NCBI GenBank assembly: GCA_012931725.1
Contig: CM022948.1
Coordinates: 60,022,549-60,086,548, forward strand
Length of the DNA: 64,000 bases
Direction of reading: 5' to 3'
DNA from: Litsea cubeba
Lineage: Eukaryota; Streptophyta; Magnoliopsida; Laurales; Lauraceae
A program made the position numbers and the translations under genes. How positions within the stretch are numbered: position 1 is the stretch's first letter; each line of letters opens with the position of its first letter. The notes below the pieces were generated by a model. It was given only the letters and a program-made list of their open reading frames with translations. It did no database searches and was not told where the DNA came from. This document shows positions 24,052 to 35,456 of this stretch, one piece after another.

Positions 24052-27000
24052 TTGTTGCACAAGCGTGACCTAAAAGAAATTGCAGATTCAAAAGGGTGTG
24101 GAATAGAAATAAATAAATAAAAAAATGAACGATTCTCATTAACCAGATGGGATCCACAACTGATAAGAGGAGAGCATGGTTTTATGTACCGATTAATCAA
24201 ATGTGTAGTAGCTAGATCTTTTCATGAGATGACAAAATGATCTATGTTTTATGGACTTTCAAACAGAAAAATGATTCACGGCAAGATCCTTAAATTCAAT
24301 CCTTTTGAAAAAAATACTTCCATAGGGACTTTCTTTTCCCCGGTTATCCAAATGTTCTGAGTTCTGACTATAAAAAACCTGTATGGACCAACTTCTTGTG
24401 CCCTATTAATAAGGTTCCAAATGGGGTCCATAACAAAACATTTGATCATCTAAATCTATATTAATATTACATTAATGTTATGAGATGCTGGGTAGTTTTG
24501 CACCTACAACCGCTCAGCCCTATCTAGACTTTCCCAGACCAAATCCAATATTCCCTTTATATGAAGCTATGGTCCATTTCTAATAGCTCCCTTAGGCCCT
24601 GTTTGGATCCTTAAAACTGGGTTACAGTTACATGGTTGCAACTCTAGCTGTCTTTAATTCAGTTTACCTTTATTTGATTGTTGCAAAGAACAAACTTGAG
24701 CTCATTTGTAACTCAGATTATCCACCTAACTCATCCTAAACTGAGTAGTTAACTTCATCCTAAACTGAGTAGTTAACTAAGTTCATGCAATTGTGACAGC
24801 AGAGTTCCGGGCATATGGTTTTGATTGCCAGTATTGAAAAATGAATCCAACAGCTACTTGTGGATATTAGTGTCAAACTAGGACTATTGCAAGTTCAAAG
24901 GACGTACCAGCTTGCGTTTTTATTAGTATGTATATGAGTTAGATTAATTAATAGCTAGTTTTCTCCTCTTAGCTAGAAATTAGGAGTTTATGTGCAAAAA
25001 GTTGTATAAATTAAGGTGTTCCCTCTATGATATACAACGAACAAGAAAGAGATCGAGTCTTGAGTTTAGGCTTTCATGAATGAGCTTTTTTGGGTTTTGT
25101 CCTCACATGAGAAAAGGATATGGTTATCAAACATAGCTTAAAGAAGAGGATTCCATTTTCATATTCAAAAGCTCCCATGATCGAGATATTAGCCCCCTAA
25201 AAATCAATGATCAGAAACTCCTTGATATCAATTTCAATGGTGAACCATTGTGTAGGGAGCTCAAGTTGGTGACCCAAAGGATCTTTTATTTGAGAAGATG
25301 AGGTGGGAGAAGAAGTGGGATCACAACACACAAGGGAGCCCACAAACGGGGCACTCACATTCCATGGCAGATCAAATATATATGCTTAGTAGTGTTGTGG
25401 TGCAGTAGATACTAGTGGTTTTCTCCACCATGCTTGGCCGTGGCCTGATATACCCTCTAAAGAACTATCAACTATCTGTCCCAACAGTAGAAGAAACTGT
25501 GGAATTTGTATTATAGTGAAAGGTACAAATCCACACACTACAGCATTTAGATGGGATGATTTTTGTTTCTTATTTATTTGTTTGTTTGTTTTTATGTTTA
25601 ACATCAAAAGAATTCCAAGGACAGAGAAGCATTTAGACGGGGTACTCATAGCTTTCTCTCCACTCTCAATTCTCACATCTATTAGATAGCTACAGCTTAA
25701 AAAATAATGTTCATCTACTTCACTCACACTCAGTCTTTCATTGGTACATACAGTTCATCCACAAATACAAAGAAAGATGCATGCCAAATATTAGGGACAG
25801 TTACATGCGTTGAGCCAATTAATTAAGATCCTCCTCCTTTAGTAAATTACATATTAACATATATGGACATTTAGCTTCTTCTTCTTCTTCCCTTACTGGA
25901 TATATTGAACCTATTCAGCAGTACCAAAATAAAAAGAATCATAGAAACTAGGCTGTAATGTTACCAGTCCTGCTCTTTTCCATGCCAATATGGTCTTCCT
26001 AAGGCAAACTCCAAGCTTGGGTTTTTGAGTTCCAGATGAGATACTCGTGAACTGATCCATTGAGTAGAATCGCTTTCCTGCAACAATCTCACCATTTCAA
26101 TCATCAAATGTGAGAACAGTTTTTGGATGATGCACGTTTAATCATTAACCCATGTTCATTCCTATCATACTCCTAACACATGCATTTGTATGAATATATA
26201 TGGAGTTTGATAATGAGGGTACATACAACTCGGCTACTTGGGTCAGGCTAATCCAAACCTGCGCGGCCCAACCCAATCAAAAGTGAAATTCAGGTTGGGT
26301 TTGTTCCTGTTCACATGGTGTCCGAGACTAAATTGAGACCCGGATGGAAATGAGGTCATGGGTTTGGGTTTGTGTTTTTGTTTGGGGCACCTGAATTCTA
26401 CCAGGGTTCCTGATTTATCTATATAAACCTATTTTCACATGTTCATAGTATATACACTAACCTATATATTTTCCAAATTTATACTTTTTGTGAATTTTTA
26501 TACCCTTCGAGAGGCAAACAAAACCCAGAAACTTGGGTTTGCGAATTTCGGATTTGCGATGGAAATTATCAGCTTCCATTGCGTAGAGCTCGAGTTTGGG
26601 TTTAGGTTTGGGGTTGCAATTGCCTACATACAGTTCGAGCAAGCTTGGCTGAGCCAACTATATATCCAAACTGACCCATTGCGTTCCTACTTGCTTATGT
26701 GCCTGTATAAATATATATCATGAATCCACATAAGTCTGCTCAGAATAATCATATGCATGGTGGATGCATGCAAGGAGATTTAGATGTATGAAAACTGATC
26801 GATTACATTCTAATGCATTACCATACAAACAAATATTCCAATATATGCTATGTAGCAGGTAACTACCTCAAAGGGGTGTCCAGATCTTTGACCAAGGGAG
26901 ATGCGAGCTGCTCTTATCTCATTTATGTCACTTGGGTTAGTTTGCATCCATGCGCCAACACTGAAATTCCACAGAAACCACTCTTGTCAATTAAGTACAT

Positions 27001-27262
27001 GAAGCCCTTACTTTGGTTTTTGCAATGCTTCACTAAATTTTGAGAAAAGATGAAGGAGAGGGTAAGTGCCTACAACCTCTCTTATGTAACTTTAGTAGGA
27101 ATCATACAGAGAAAAAACATGTGAAAGAATTAGCTTAATCAACCTCCGTAGATGTATAATTTTTGCTTTATATTGAAGACTTTGACACAACTAGTGATAC
27201 TGAAATATCCAGCCTGTTAAAAATCATCTAGCATTTGGATACAATGAGTCATGACATGCTTT
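24052..27262. other. Unrecognised interior of the CACTA element
   Basis: About 3.2 kb of AT-rich sequence between the two 53-bp repeats. Seen in it: a 22-bp tandem duplication at about 24,730-24,775 (AACTGAGTAGTTAACTTCAT) and short poly-pyrimidine runs. No coding region, transposase or RNA gene could be supported; the short frames lack recognisable motifs. Confidence 0.5.
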
Positions 27263-27315
27263 ATATCAAATATGATGCTACCACAGTGAGAAATCTTTAT
27301 ATTTGTTTTTACATC
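27263..27315 (+). repeat. 53-bp direct repeat, right copy
   Basis: Identical to 23,999-24,051; it lies 60 bp upstream of the isolated GBSSI exon at 27,377. Confidence 0.92.
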
Positions 27316-27376
27316 AATTTCCTTAAAACTTTTTGAATGTGATATATCTCATTTCATATATATTGCATTGTTTCAG

Positions 27377-27466
27377 GTGTTAGATGCAAAGCCTCTTTAA
27401 AAAGAAGCCCTGCAAGCAGAGGTTGGGTTGCCTGTGGATCCAAATGTCCCTGTCATTGGCTTCATG
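27377..27466 (+). pseudogene. Isolated later exon of the captured GBSSI gene
   Basis: After a TTTCAG acceptor the frame reads VLDAKP, Leu, stop, KEALQAEVGLPVDPNVPVIGF, matching the GBSSI region before the second substrate-binding half. An in-frame TAA replaces a Leu codon. Homology ends at about 27,466, where GRLEEQKG would be expected. The intervening GBSSI exons between 23,970 and 27,377 are missing. Confidence 0.82.
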
Positions 27467-28493
27467 GTTCAACATCATGAGTACTTTGCAAAGATGGACT
27501 ATTGGGGTTGAAAAGGATGGAAGATGATCGTAAATGCAATACTTAGCCCCTGAATTTTGAACGATATTTTGTAAGCTTAGGAAGGATGTGATTATTGTAA
27601 ACTTACATCACTAGCAAGGCTATGTGGAAATTATTTTGGATATTGTGACACTTTTCTACATTTGGAACCTATGAAATTAAATTTTTTGTTAGTTAAATGT
27701 TTTTGAGTGTGTAAAGGTTTTTATAGGCCACTGTTAAATGAATGTATGAAAACTGCAAAATAGGAAATTATAATAGGGAAGAAGAAAAGATCTTCTGCAA
27801 CACATTCAAATGGTTGCAAATATAAAGGAGTGATTGCTACGCTTTTAAAAGCGTTGTAAATGCATAAACGGTTATACCTTGCAAATGGTCTTTTTACAAC
27901 CCTTTTAAGTGTTGCTAACACTTTCTAGAGAATAATATTAGCACACGCAAATGGTACTTTTACAGCCCTTAGAAGGGTTGCAAATAATAATACTTCACCA
28001 ACGGTAATAAAGCGTAGCAAGTAGTATAACATCACCAACGCTTACAGACCGTACCCAAAGTACACAATCAGCAACAGATACAAAAACGTTGCAGTTAGTG
28101 AACCTTTTGCAACTCTTAAAAGCGTCGGGAAACATATTTTAATGGAAATTATCAAAATAAGAAAAAAAAAAAACTAGCGACACTTTTAGTGCTTTAGCAA
28201 CGCTTAATTCCGTAGTTGATGCATCTGCCTTTTGCAACGCTTTGTAGCGTCGTTAGTTATCTTTTGCGTCTGCATCTACTGCAACCGCACATCGACGCTT
28301 TCAAAACCGTTGCTGATAATCTTTTGCAACGCTTTTAGTTTCTATTGCTACGCTTGTAAACGTCGCAAAAAGACTCATCTGTTGTAGTGTACATAGAATA
28401 GTTAGAAGCAAAATCCTAAATGAAATCCATTCTGCAAATAATAACAAGCATTCAAATTATAAAATTCAAATGCAATGAACTCTCAAAGAATAA

Positions 28494-28498
<5 letters not shown>

Positions 28499-28570
<72 letters not shown>
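28499..28570 (+). repeat. (CT)36 microsatellite
   Basis: Uninterrupted CT dinucleotide run of 72 bp, about 110 bp outside the right CACTA end and inside Helitron B. Confidence 0.95.
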
Positions 28571-28574
<4 letters not shown>

Positions 28575-28618
28575 ACAAAAATCCTAATTAAGTCTTTGCA
28601 ACAAATACTAAAGAAGCT

Positions 28619-28870
28619 TCAAATTATCAAAACTGAAACATAATAACCTAAAATTGTGTTGAACAAGAATGAGGCCAGAAACTCAAAACCACAAGCAAAA
28701 ATAGATATCATCCTTACCATCTTCAACTCCATCAATCCATCAAACGACTGATAAGTCACGATTCCTCTGATACTCAAATCTCCATCCTTCCCACCAAACA
28801 GAGAACCCGCCTTCGATCTCCGAACAATCCAATCGTGAATCAGATCCAGCGACAACTGCTCTAGAAGAAA
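28619..28870 (-). other. Possible captured exon of unknown gene in Helitron B
   Basis: The minus strand has an open frame (LIHDWIVRRSKAGSLFGGKD, then IRGIVTYQSFDGLMELK) followed by a GTAAGG donor-like site. Composition and the lack of low complexity suggest an exon fragment, but I do not recognise the gene. It shares the orientation of the Helitron and of the ARF-GAP fragment. Confidence 0.3.
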
Positions 28871-29632
28871 AACACTATGTATGGATTATGAGATGTATGT
28901 ACAGGGGCAGCAATGAGATGGAGAAGGGAAAGGAGAAGATGGGGAAGTAGAGGAAGAGAAGAAAGAAGAAAAAAAAAAAAAAAGGAGAGGTGCAATGGGT
29001 GCAGATCCGTAGGGGACCTCTGCATCTATGCCGTTTCAGCGTTGCCCTCCTCGGCCCCCTCTCTTCATCATCGCCCTCCAATCCCAATGCCCTCTCTCTG
29101 TCCTCCCATCTGCGCCTGTAGAGGTATGAATTCTCCCTCCCCAATTTTTTTTTTGTGTTTTTTGGTTCCAGTTTCTTCTTGCGGATTCTATCTCCCCCAC
29201 CTTTGTTTTTTTTCTTGTGCTTTTCGTTAGAGTTTCAAAATATGTTGGATGGGCTGGAGGGAAGAGTTTCCCGGATTTGGGACTCTCATTCCCAGATTTC
29301 AAAGGACTCTACTCTCACATGAAAACAGTTGATCCCTCCCTCTTTTTCTCTTTTTTTTTCTTGGGTATTTCTCTCAAAGAAGAGACTTTTCAGGGATGAG
29401 GTGGCACCCCTCATAGCCCACCTCCCCCTTTGCATTAATATATATAATATAATTTGCTTTGATGGTTCTTAATTTTGTATCTTTATTCTCGCACAATCTT
29501 GCATACTCGTAATATCTTTGAAGTTCTGTAATCCTTTTGTCTTTATCCTATTTTCGGACTTGTATGAACTTTGTAATTATGAAATGCTTGGGCTTGTAAG
29601 TGACGAGCCCATAAACGAGAATCAGGAAGGAA

Positions 29633-31763
29633 TCTATATTACTAAAGGGATGTATATACTTCATGAGAAGTCTTGGAGGAGGACACCTGGCATGTCTTGG
29701 AGATGGACACGTGGCAGCAAAGGGATCCAAGACACGTGGCAGCAAAGGAATGTATCACCCTTCCATTCCTCCCTTCCGTTTCCAATCATACATAAATATC
29801 TTCCGATAAATCTCCATCATTTCCTAATATTTATCCATCCACCTTACTACAAAAAGAATTTCCATTCAAATAATATCTTCAACGATTTTATGGATCAAAT
29901 CCAAACCTTTTGAATTCAAAAAATTTAATTTATATCAATCAATTCATGGGTCCCGGCCCGCATTATTTGATTTTATGGACGGTTAGAATAAAGATGGTGG
30001 ACCCCATTCATCTGGGTCCCACTTAAAAATATTTGGTCAATTTGTTAGGTCTATGATCATTTGATCTTTCTTAATCAATTCATGGGTCTCATCCCGCATA
30101 ATATGATTTTATGGATGGTTAGAATAGAGATGGTGGACCCCATTCATTTGGGGGGGTTCCACTTAAATAGGTTAGGTTTGGTCAATTTGTGAGGTCTACG
30201 ATCATTTGATCCTTTGACCTTTATCAAGCAATTCATGGGTCCCAGCCCGCATCATATGGTTTTATGAACGGTTAGAATATAGATGGTGGACTCCATTCAT
30301 CTTTGCGGTCCCACTTAAATAAATTAGGTTTGCTCATTTTATGAGGTCTATGATCATTTGAACTTTATCAATCAATTCATTGGTCACTTAAATAAATTAG
30401 GTTTGTTCATTTTATGAGGTCTATGATCATTTGAACTTTATCAATCAATTCATGGGTCCCAGCCTGCATCATATGATTTTATGGACGGTTAATAAAGATG
30501 GTGGACCCCATTCATCTGGGTCCCACTTAAAAATATTTGGTCAATTTGTTAGATCTATGATCACTTGATCTTTCTTAATCAATTCATGGGTCTCATCCCG
30601 CATAATATGATTTTATGGATGGTTAGAATAGAGATGGTGGACCCCATTCATTTGGGGGGGGGGGGTCCACTTAAATAGGTTAGGTTTGGTCAATTTGTTA
30701 GGTCTACGATCATTTGATCATTTGATCTTTTTAAATCAATTCATGGGTCTCATCCCGCATAATATGGTTTTATGGACAGTTAGAATAGAGATGGTGGACC
30801 CCATTCATCTGGGGGGTTCCACTTAAATAGGTTTGGTTTGGTCAATTTGTGAGGTCTATGATCATTTGATCCTTTGATCTTTATCAAGCAATTCATGGGT
30901 CCATCCCGCATCATATTGTTTCATGGGTGGTTAGAATATAGATGGTAGACCCCATTCATCTTGGGGGTCTCACTTAAATAGGTCAGGTTTTGTCAATTTG
31001 AGAGGTCTATATCATTTGATCTTTATCAATCAATTCATGGGTCCCGGCCCGCATCATTTGATTTTATGGACGGTTAGAATAAAGATGGTGGACCCCATTC
31101 ATCTGGGTCCCACTTAAAAATATTTGATCAATTTGTTAGATCTACGATCACTTGATCCTTTGATCTTTTTTAATCAATTCATGGGTCCCATCCCGCATAA
31201 TATGGTTTTATGGACGGTTAGAATAGAGATTGTGGACCCCATTCATCTGCGGGGTTCCACTTAAATAGGTTAGGTTTGGTCAATTTGTGAGGTCTATGAT
31301 CATTTGATCATTTGATCTTTATCAAGCAATTCATGGGTCCCAGCCCGCATCATATGGTTTTATGGACGGTTAAAATATAGATGGTGGGCCCCATTCATCT
31401 TGGGGGTCCCACTTAAATAGGCTAGGTTTGGTCAATTTAAGAGGTCTATGATCATTTGATCTTTATCAATCAATTAATGGGTCCCGGCCCGCATCATTTG
31501 ATTTTATGGACGGTTATAATAAAGACGGTGGACCCCATTCATCTGGGTCCCACTTAAATATATTAGGTCAATTTGTTAGGTCTACGATCATTTGATCATT
31601 TGATCTTTCTTAATCAATTCATAGGTCCCATCCCGCATAATATGGTTTTATGGACGGTTAGAATATAGATGGTGGATCCCATTCAGCTTGGGGGTCCCAC
31701 TTAAATAGGTTAGGTCAGTCTGTGCATTTGGTAGTTTCGTGGTTATCCACGGGGTTTTGCTAG
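29633..31763 (+). mobile_element. Helitron D, non-autonomous, filled by a tandem-repeat array
   Basis: The 5' end is TCTATATTACTAAAGGG at 29,633, preceded by A. The 3' end is the hairpin CGTGG-TTAT-CCACG at 31,736-31,749 or so, eight bases (GGGTTTTG at about 31,751-31,759), then CTAG at 31,760-31,763 followed by T. These are the full plant Helitron hallmarks, including insertion between A and T. Between about 29,939 and 31,735 the element is a tandem array. No protein coding seen. Confidence 0.85.
29939..31735 (+). repeat. Tandem array of about 12 units of roughly 145 bp
   Basis: Units begin CAATTCATGGGTCCC and carry GGACGGTTAGAAT, GATGGTGGACCCCATTCAT and GGTCAATTTGTGAGGTCTA blocks. Starts fall near 29,939, 30,076, 30,228, 30,446, 30,582, 30,737, 30,888, 31,034, 31,177, 31,327, 31,470 and 31,614, with one partial unit near 30,374. 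Variants of alternating type (with GGGGGG runs or with AAAAATATT) suggest higher-order duplication. Confidence 0.92.
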
Positions 31764-32380
31764 TATAGTCAATGAGGAAGTGCGGGGGTGCTAAAAATGG
31801 AGTGCAGCTGATTATAGAGATCATCGCGCTTTGAATAAGATGATTCATCACAAATTAGTTTTGATTAGTTTCTCATTTATTATGTATGACATTTTAATTG
31901 TGTACTTGGTTTTGGCCAGAATTCTTTTTAAGTTGAATTTGACTATCTACTTTTGACATTATAATTATTAATTGAAGTTAGGAGTTTTTGCTTTTCTCTA
32001 TTATGTTGTTTGTAAAGTTTTCGCTGCAATTGTTTTGAATATGACCTAATTTCGTATTTGTGGTAAACTATAACTCGCGATTCAAAAGGTGGACTTCTTT
32101 AGGAATCCAAATTGTGAGTTGTGAAAAAAACCATCCAATGGTATTTATTCCAAGACTAATGCAAGACCGCAAAGGAGAATGCACACTTGTCCAAAGGTGT
32201 CTCGAGACTAACGCAAGGACCGCACAAAGGAGAAGGTCCATACACTGGAACTCCTCAATCATATGCGAGAGTTGAAACCAGAAGGACTTTACTCTAGCCT
32301 CAAGGGGTCCATCTTGCATCGTTCTCATGTTGTTCCCAATTTTGACATTGGGTTGTACCGAGACTGCTCTACGGAACGGA
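31764..32380. other. Unassigned sequence between Helitron D and the foldback element
   Basis: About 600 bp without recognisable coding, repeats or element ends. The two opposing short frames at 32,060-32,330 overlap each other and lack motifs. Confidence 0.4.
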
Positions 32381-34299
32381 AATTATTTGGTAATATTATA
32401 AAAATCTTGCTCCAAATAAAGAGTGGACATAGGTTTACAATGTGGGACGAACCTTTTATTGTTTGTAGCACCCTATTATTTTTGTACATGGGACCCACCT
32501 GTAGAAACTACTAAGTGATCATATCTACCTTTAAAAATTAGAACGTGGAGCCCATATTCATAGGATTTACAATGTGGGCCTGCGTTTATAGGAATTATAA
32601 TGTGAGACCACCTTTTTGTGATTGTAAATATGGGACCCACATTTAAAAATTACAATATGGTACCACCTTTAGAAATTAGAATATGAGGCCCACATTCATA
32701 GGATTTACAATATGGGTCCGTCATTTGTGATTATGACCATAGAACCCATATTTATGAATTAAAAAGTCAGCCACATTTTTTGTGATTGTGGACATAGGAC
32801 CCACGTTTAGAAATTACAATATGGTGCCCACATTTAGAAATTAGAACATGGGAGCAACATATTCATAGGATTTATAATGTGGGCCCACCTTTATAGGAAT
32901 TATAATTGGGGCCATCTTTTTTGTAGATTGTGAACACATGACTCACATTTAAAAATTACAATGTGGTACCCGTCTTTAAAAATCCAAACATGGGGCCACA
33001 TTCATAGGATTCACAATATGGGGCCGCATTCATAGGATTGAAATTTGACCATACGACTTACCTTTAAGAATTATAAAGTGGGGTACCTTTTCTATGATTG
33101 TGGACACAGGTCCCACCTTTAGAAATTATAATGTGATGCCCACCTTTAGAAATTTAAAGATAGTGCCTACATTCATAGAATTTATAATGTGGTCCCACTA
33201 TTATAGAAATTATAATATGGGCCCACCTTTTGCGATTGTGACAATGTAACCCACCTTTAGAAATTATAAAATAGGGCCACCTTTTTTACAATTGGGACAT
33301 TGAGCCTACCTTTAGGATAAGTGATAGGATTTGGAGTCTTTAAATGACATTCTTTAAAAGGCAACAGATAAGTAAGAAACAATTGTTCCAACTTTTTTGT
33401 GCGAATGGGTTAAGATTTTGGTCAGTGTGAATCCCAAAACCTTAAACCGCTAGCATAAGAAAGTTGGAAAAAAAAATTATTATTTTAAAATAATAATTTG
33501 TTAGCACAGTTATTTTCTACTTATCTCTTGTCTTTTTAAAGAAGACCATTTAAAGAATCTAAAATCCTCTTACTTATTCTTAAGGTGGGCCCCATGTTTA
33601 CAATATCAAAGAAGGTGACCCCACTTTATAAATCTTAAAGATGGGTCATATGGTCACAATCACAAAAGGTGGGCCCATATTATAATTCCTATAATGGAGG
33701 GACCATATGAAAAGGCCTTATGTTCTAATTTCTAAAGGTGGCACCACTTTATAATTCTTAAAGGTTGGTCATATGGTCACAATCGCAAAAAGTGGAGCTG
33801 AGCCACATTGTAAATCCTATGAATGTAGGCCCACATTGAGAATCCTATGAATGTGGCCCCATGTTCTAATTTCTAAAGGTACGTGGGTACCACATTGTAA
33901 TTTTTAAAGGTGGGTCACGTGTTCACAATCAATAAAAAAGATGGCCTTACATTATAATTCTAATAAAGGTGGGCGCACATTGTAAATCCTATGAATGTGG
34001 GTCACATGTCATAATCACAAAAGTTGGACCCACATTGTAAATCCTATGAATGTGGGCTTCATATTCTAATTTCTAAAAGTGGGTACGACGTTATAGTTTC
34101 TAATGGCAGGTCCCATAATTGCATTCACAAAAAGGTAACCCCACATTGTAAATCACATGAATATGGGTCCCATATTATAATTTTTTAATTTGGGTATCAC
34201 ATTGTAATTTCTACAAGTGGGTCCCACATTGTAAATCCGATGATTCCCTTGCTTCCGTTTCGTGGAATAAAACTTTTATAATGTTACCAAACAAGTTCT
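32381..34299. mobile_element. Large foldback (inverted-repeat) element
   Basis: The left arm (32,381 to about 33,486) is built of GTGGGACCCACMTTTAGAAA-like repeats. The right arm (about 33,487-34,299) is built of the reverse complements (CACATTGTAAATCCTATGAA and similar). The symmetry centre is an AATTATTATTTT/AAAATAATAATT palindrome near 33,486, and segments flanking the centre (33,330-33,400 and 33,500-33,590) match inverted. The outer ends match too: TTTGGTAATATTATAAAA at 32,387 and its inverse at about 34,275-34,297. Arms of roughly 1.1 and 0.8 kb show later indels. No transposase; superfamily uncertain (foldback or MULE-like). Confidence 0.75.
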
Positions 34300-34372
34300 A
34301 TACATCATATTCTCAACAGAGTAATTTAATATAATGTTATCAAACAAGTTTTATAGAGGATAGTTTCGGCAC
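34300..34372. repeat. Second diverged copy of the foldback terminal sequence
   Basis: A second TAATGTTATCAAACAAGTTT block follows the right end of the foldback element 50-60 bp later, a likely nested end or local duplication. Confidence 0.5.
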
Positions 34373-34599
34373 AACCCGATCTCAGCACAACCTTATTTGA
34401 GCATAAAATTGGGGACAACACGGGAGCGATGCCAAGCCGCTCATAAGTTTCCAGGATTATCCACGGACCACAAGGGAGGAGAACCTAAGGTTTGAAACTC
34501 AAGTATTGCAGATGTGTGTGCGTGCGCCGGGGGTGGGGGAGGGGGGGGGGGATAAGACTTTTAGACCCTTCCCATGACCGATGATAACAATATTGAAGG

Positions 34600-35013
34600 A
34601 GTAATTTTACAGGATAACGATTAGACCGGCTATGACTTGTGGAGTAAAATGTTAGCAATCAATAAGCAACATATGAAGAAAGATAGTTGTAACCGAAATG
34701 AAAATGTTGAGGTAGATGTGTAACAAAATTAGGAAGAATAAAATTAGAAATGAGTACTTTCGAATGCAGATAGGGATAGCATCAATCGTGAATAAAATTA
34801 GAGAAACCCATTTAAGATGATTTGTGCATGTCCAACGTCGGCCCACCGAGGGGAAGGGGTAGACCTTAAATGATGTGAATGGATGTAGTAAAAATAGATT
34901 TTAAGAAGTGCAACTTATTTGAGGATCTGGTTTAGGATGGAATGGAATGGAAAAACGAAATTTATGTAGCCGCCCTCATTATAGTTGCGATATGGCTTTG
35001 ACGATGATGATGA
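34600..35013 (+). pseudogene. RTE-type LINE 3' remnant
   Basis: The plus strand reads RPAM, then KIVVTEMKMLR, KIRNEYFRMQIGIASIV and NKIRETHLR with interspersed stops, ending in TTTGACGATGATGATGAT. These are the C-terminal motifs and the GAT-type microsatellite tail of plant RTE LINEs. It is strongly 5' truncated. Confidence 0.8.
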
Positions 35014-35411
35014 TCTGTAAAACCCAAAATTTACCTGATCCAATTTGTATTGAGGGAGATGTGCCTCCTAAAGTTTGCTATCTCTTTCTTAGGTGGAAGA
35101 AGATTGCACCACACCCAGAAAACGACTTCAAAATACTACTTTTTGGTTTTGGGCGTGGGAGTGATGCCATGCCCATTTTTCTTCAAGATGCATATTTTGT
35201 TGACTTTTCAAAGTTGGCGTGGAATACGCTCCATTTTGGTATTTTGCCCCATTATTGATCCTCTGAACTCCAATTTTGATGTGATTCGCAGTATTTTCTG
35301 TCTTAGAATCCGGACCCTTTTTTAAATAGATTCCTGACTTGAAAAAACTAATTTTCATTGATCCTTCATTTTCCATGGAATTGGTTTTCCATTCTTGTGG
35401 GGAATCTTTTC

Positions 35412-35456
<45 letters not shown>

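Larger units (their letters stand above)
18177..28389. mobile_element. CACTA (En/Spm-type) transposon with captured gene fragments (Pack-CACTA)
   Basis: The left end starts CACTACAACAGATGAGTC at 18,177. The right end is its exact inverse for 32 bp, finishing at 28,389. Both sides are flanked by TAC (18,174-18,176 and 28,390-28,392), a perfect 3-bp target duplication typical of CACTA elements. Subterminal regions (18,200-18,440 and 27,830-28,370) are packed with short direct and inverted copies of a GCAACGCTTT/AAAGCGTTGC motif, as expected for transposase binding sites. No TNP2-type transposase was recognised in 10,213 bp, so it is non-autonomous. Its interior holds CesA and GBSSI gene fragments with introns retained. 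Confidence 0.92.
15511..29445 (-). mobile_element. Helitron B, carrying an ARF-GAP fragment and interrupted by a CACTA element
   Basis: On the minus strand the 3' end shows a perfect 6-bp-stem hairpin (GGCCCG…CGGGCC, 15,522-15,542), seven spacer bases, then CTAG (15,514-15,511) and T. The 5' end near 29,445 has the same roughly 70-bp block as the 5' end of Helitron A. Removing the 10.2-kb CACTA leaves about 3.7 kb, close to Helitron A (3.4 kb), which supports pairing these two ends. It holds three exons of an AGD14-like gene in the same orientation. The 5' TC dinucleotide has been lost or is shifted. An alternative is two separate Helitrons whose inner ends are missing. Confidence 0.6.

Noticed and set aside
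24052..27262. TNP2-type transposase in the CACTA interior
   Set aside because: Only short motif-less frames are present; the element appears non-autonomous.
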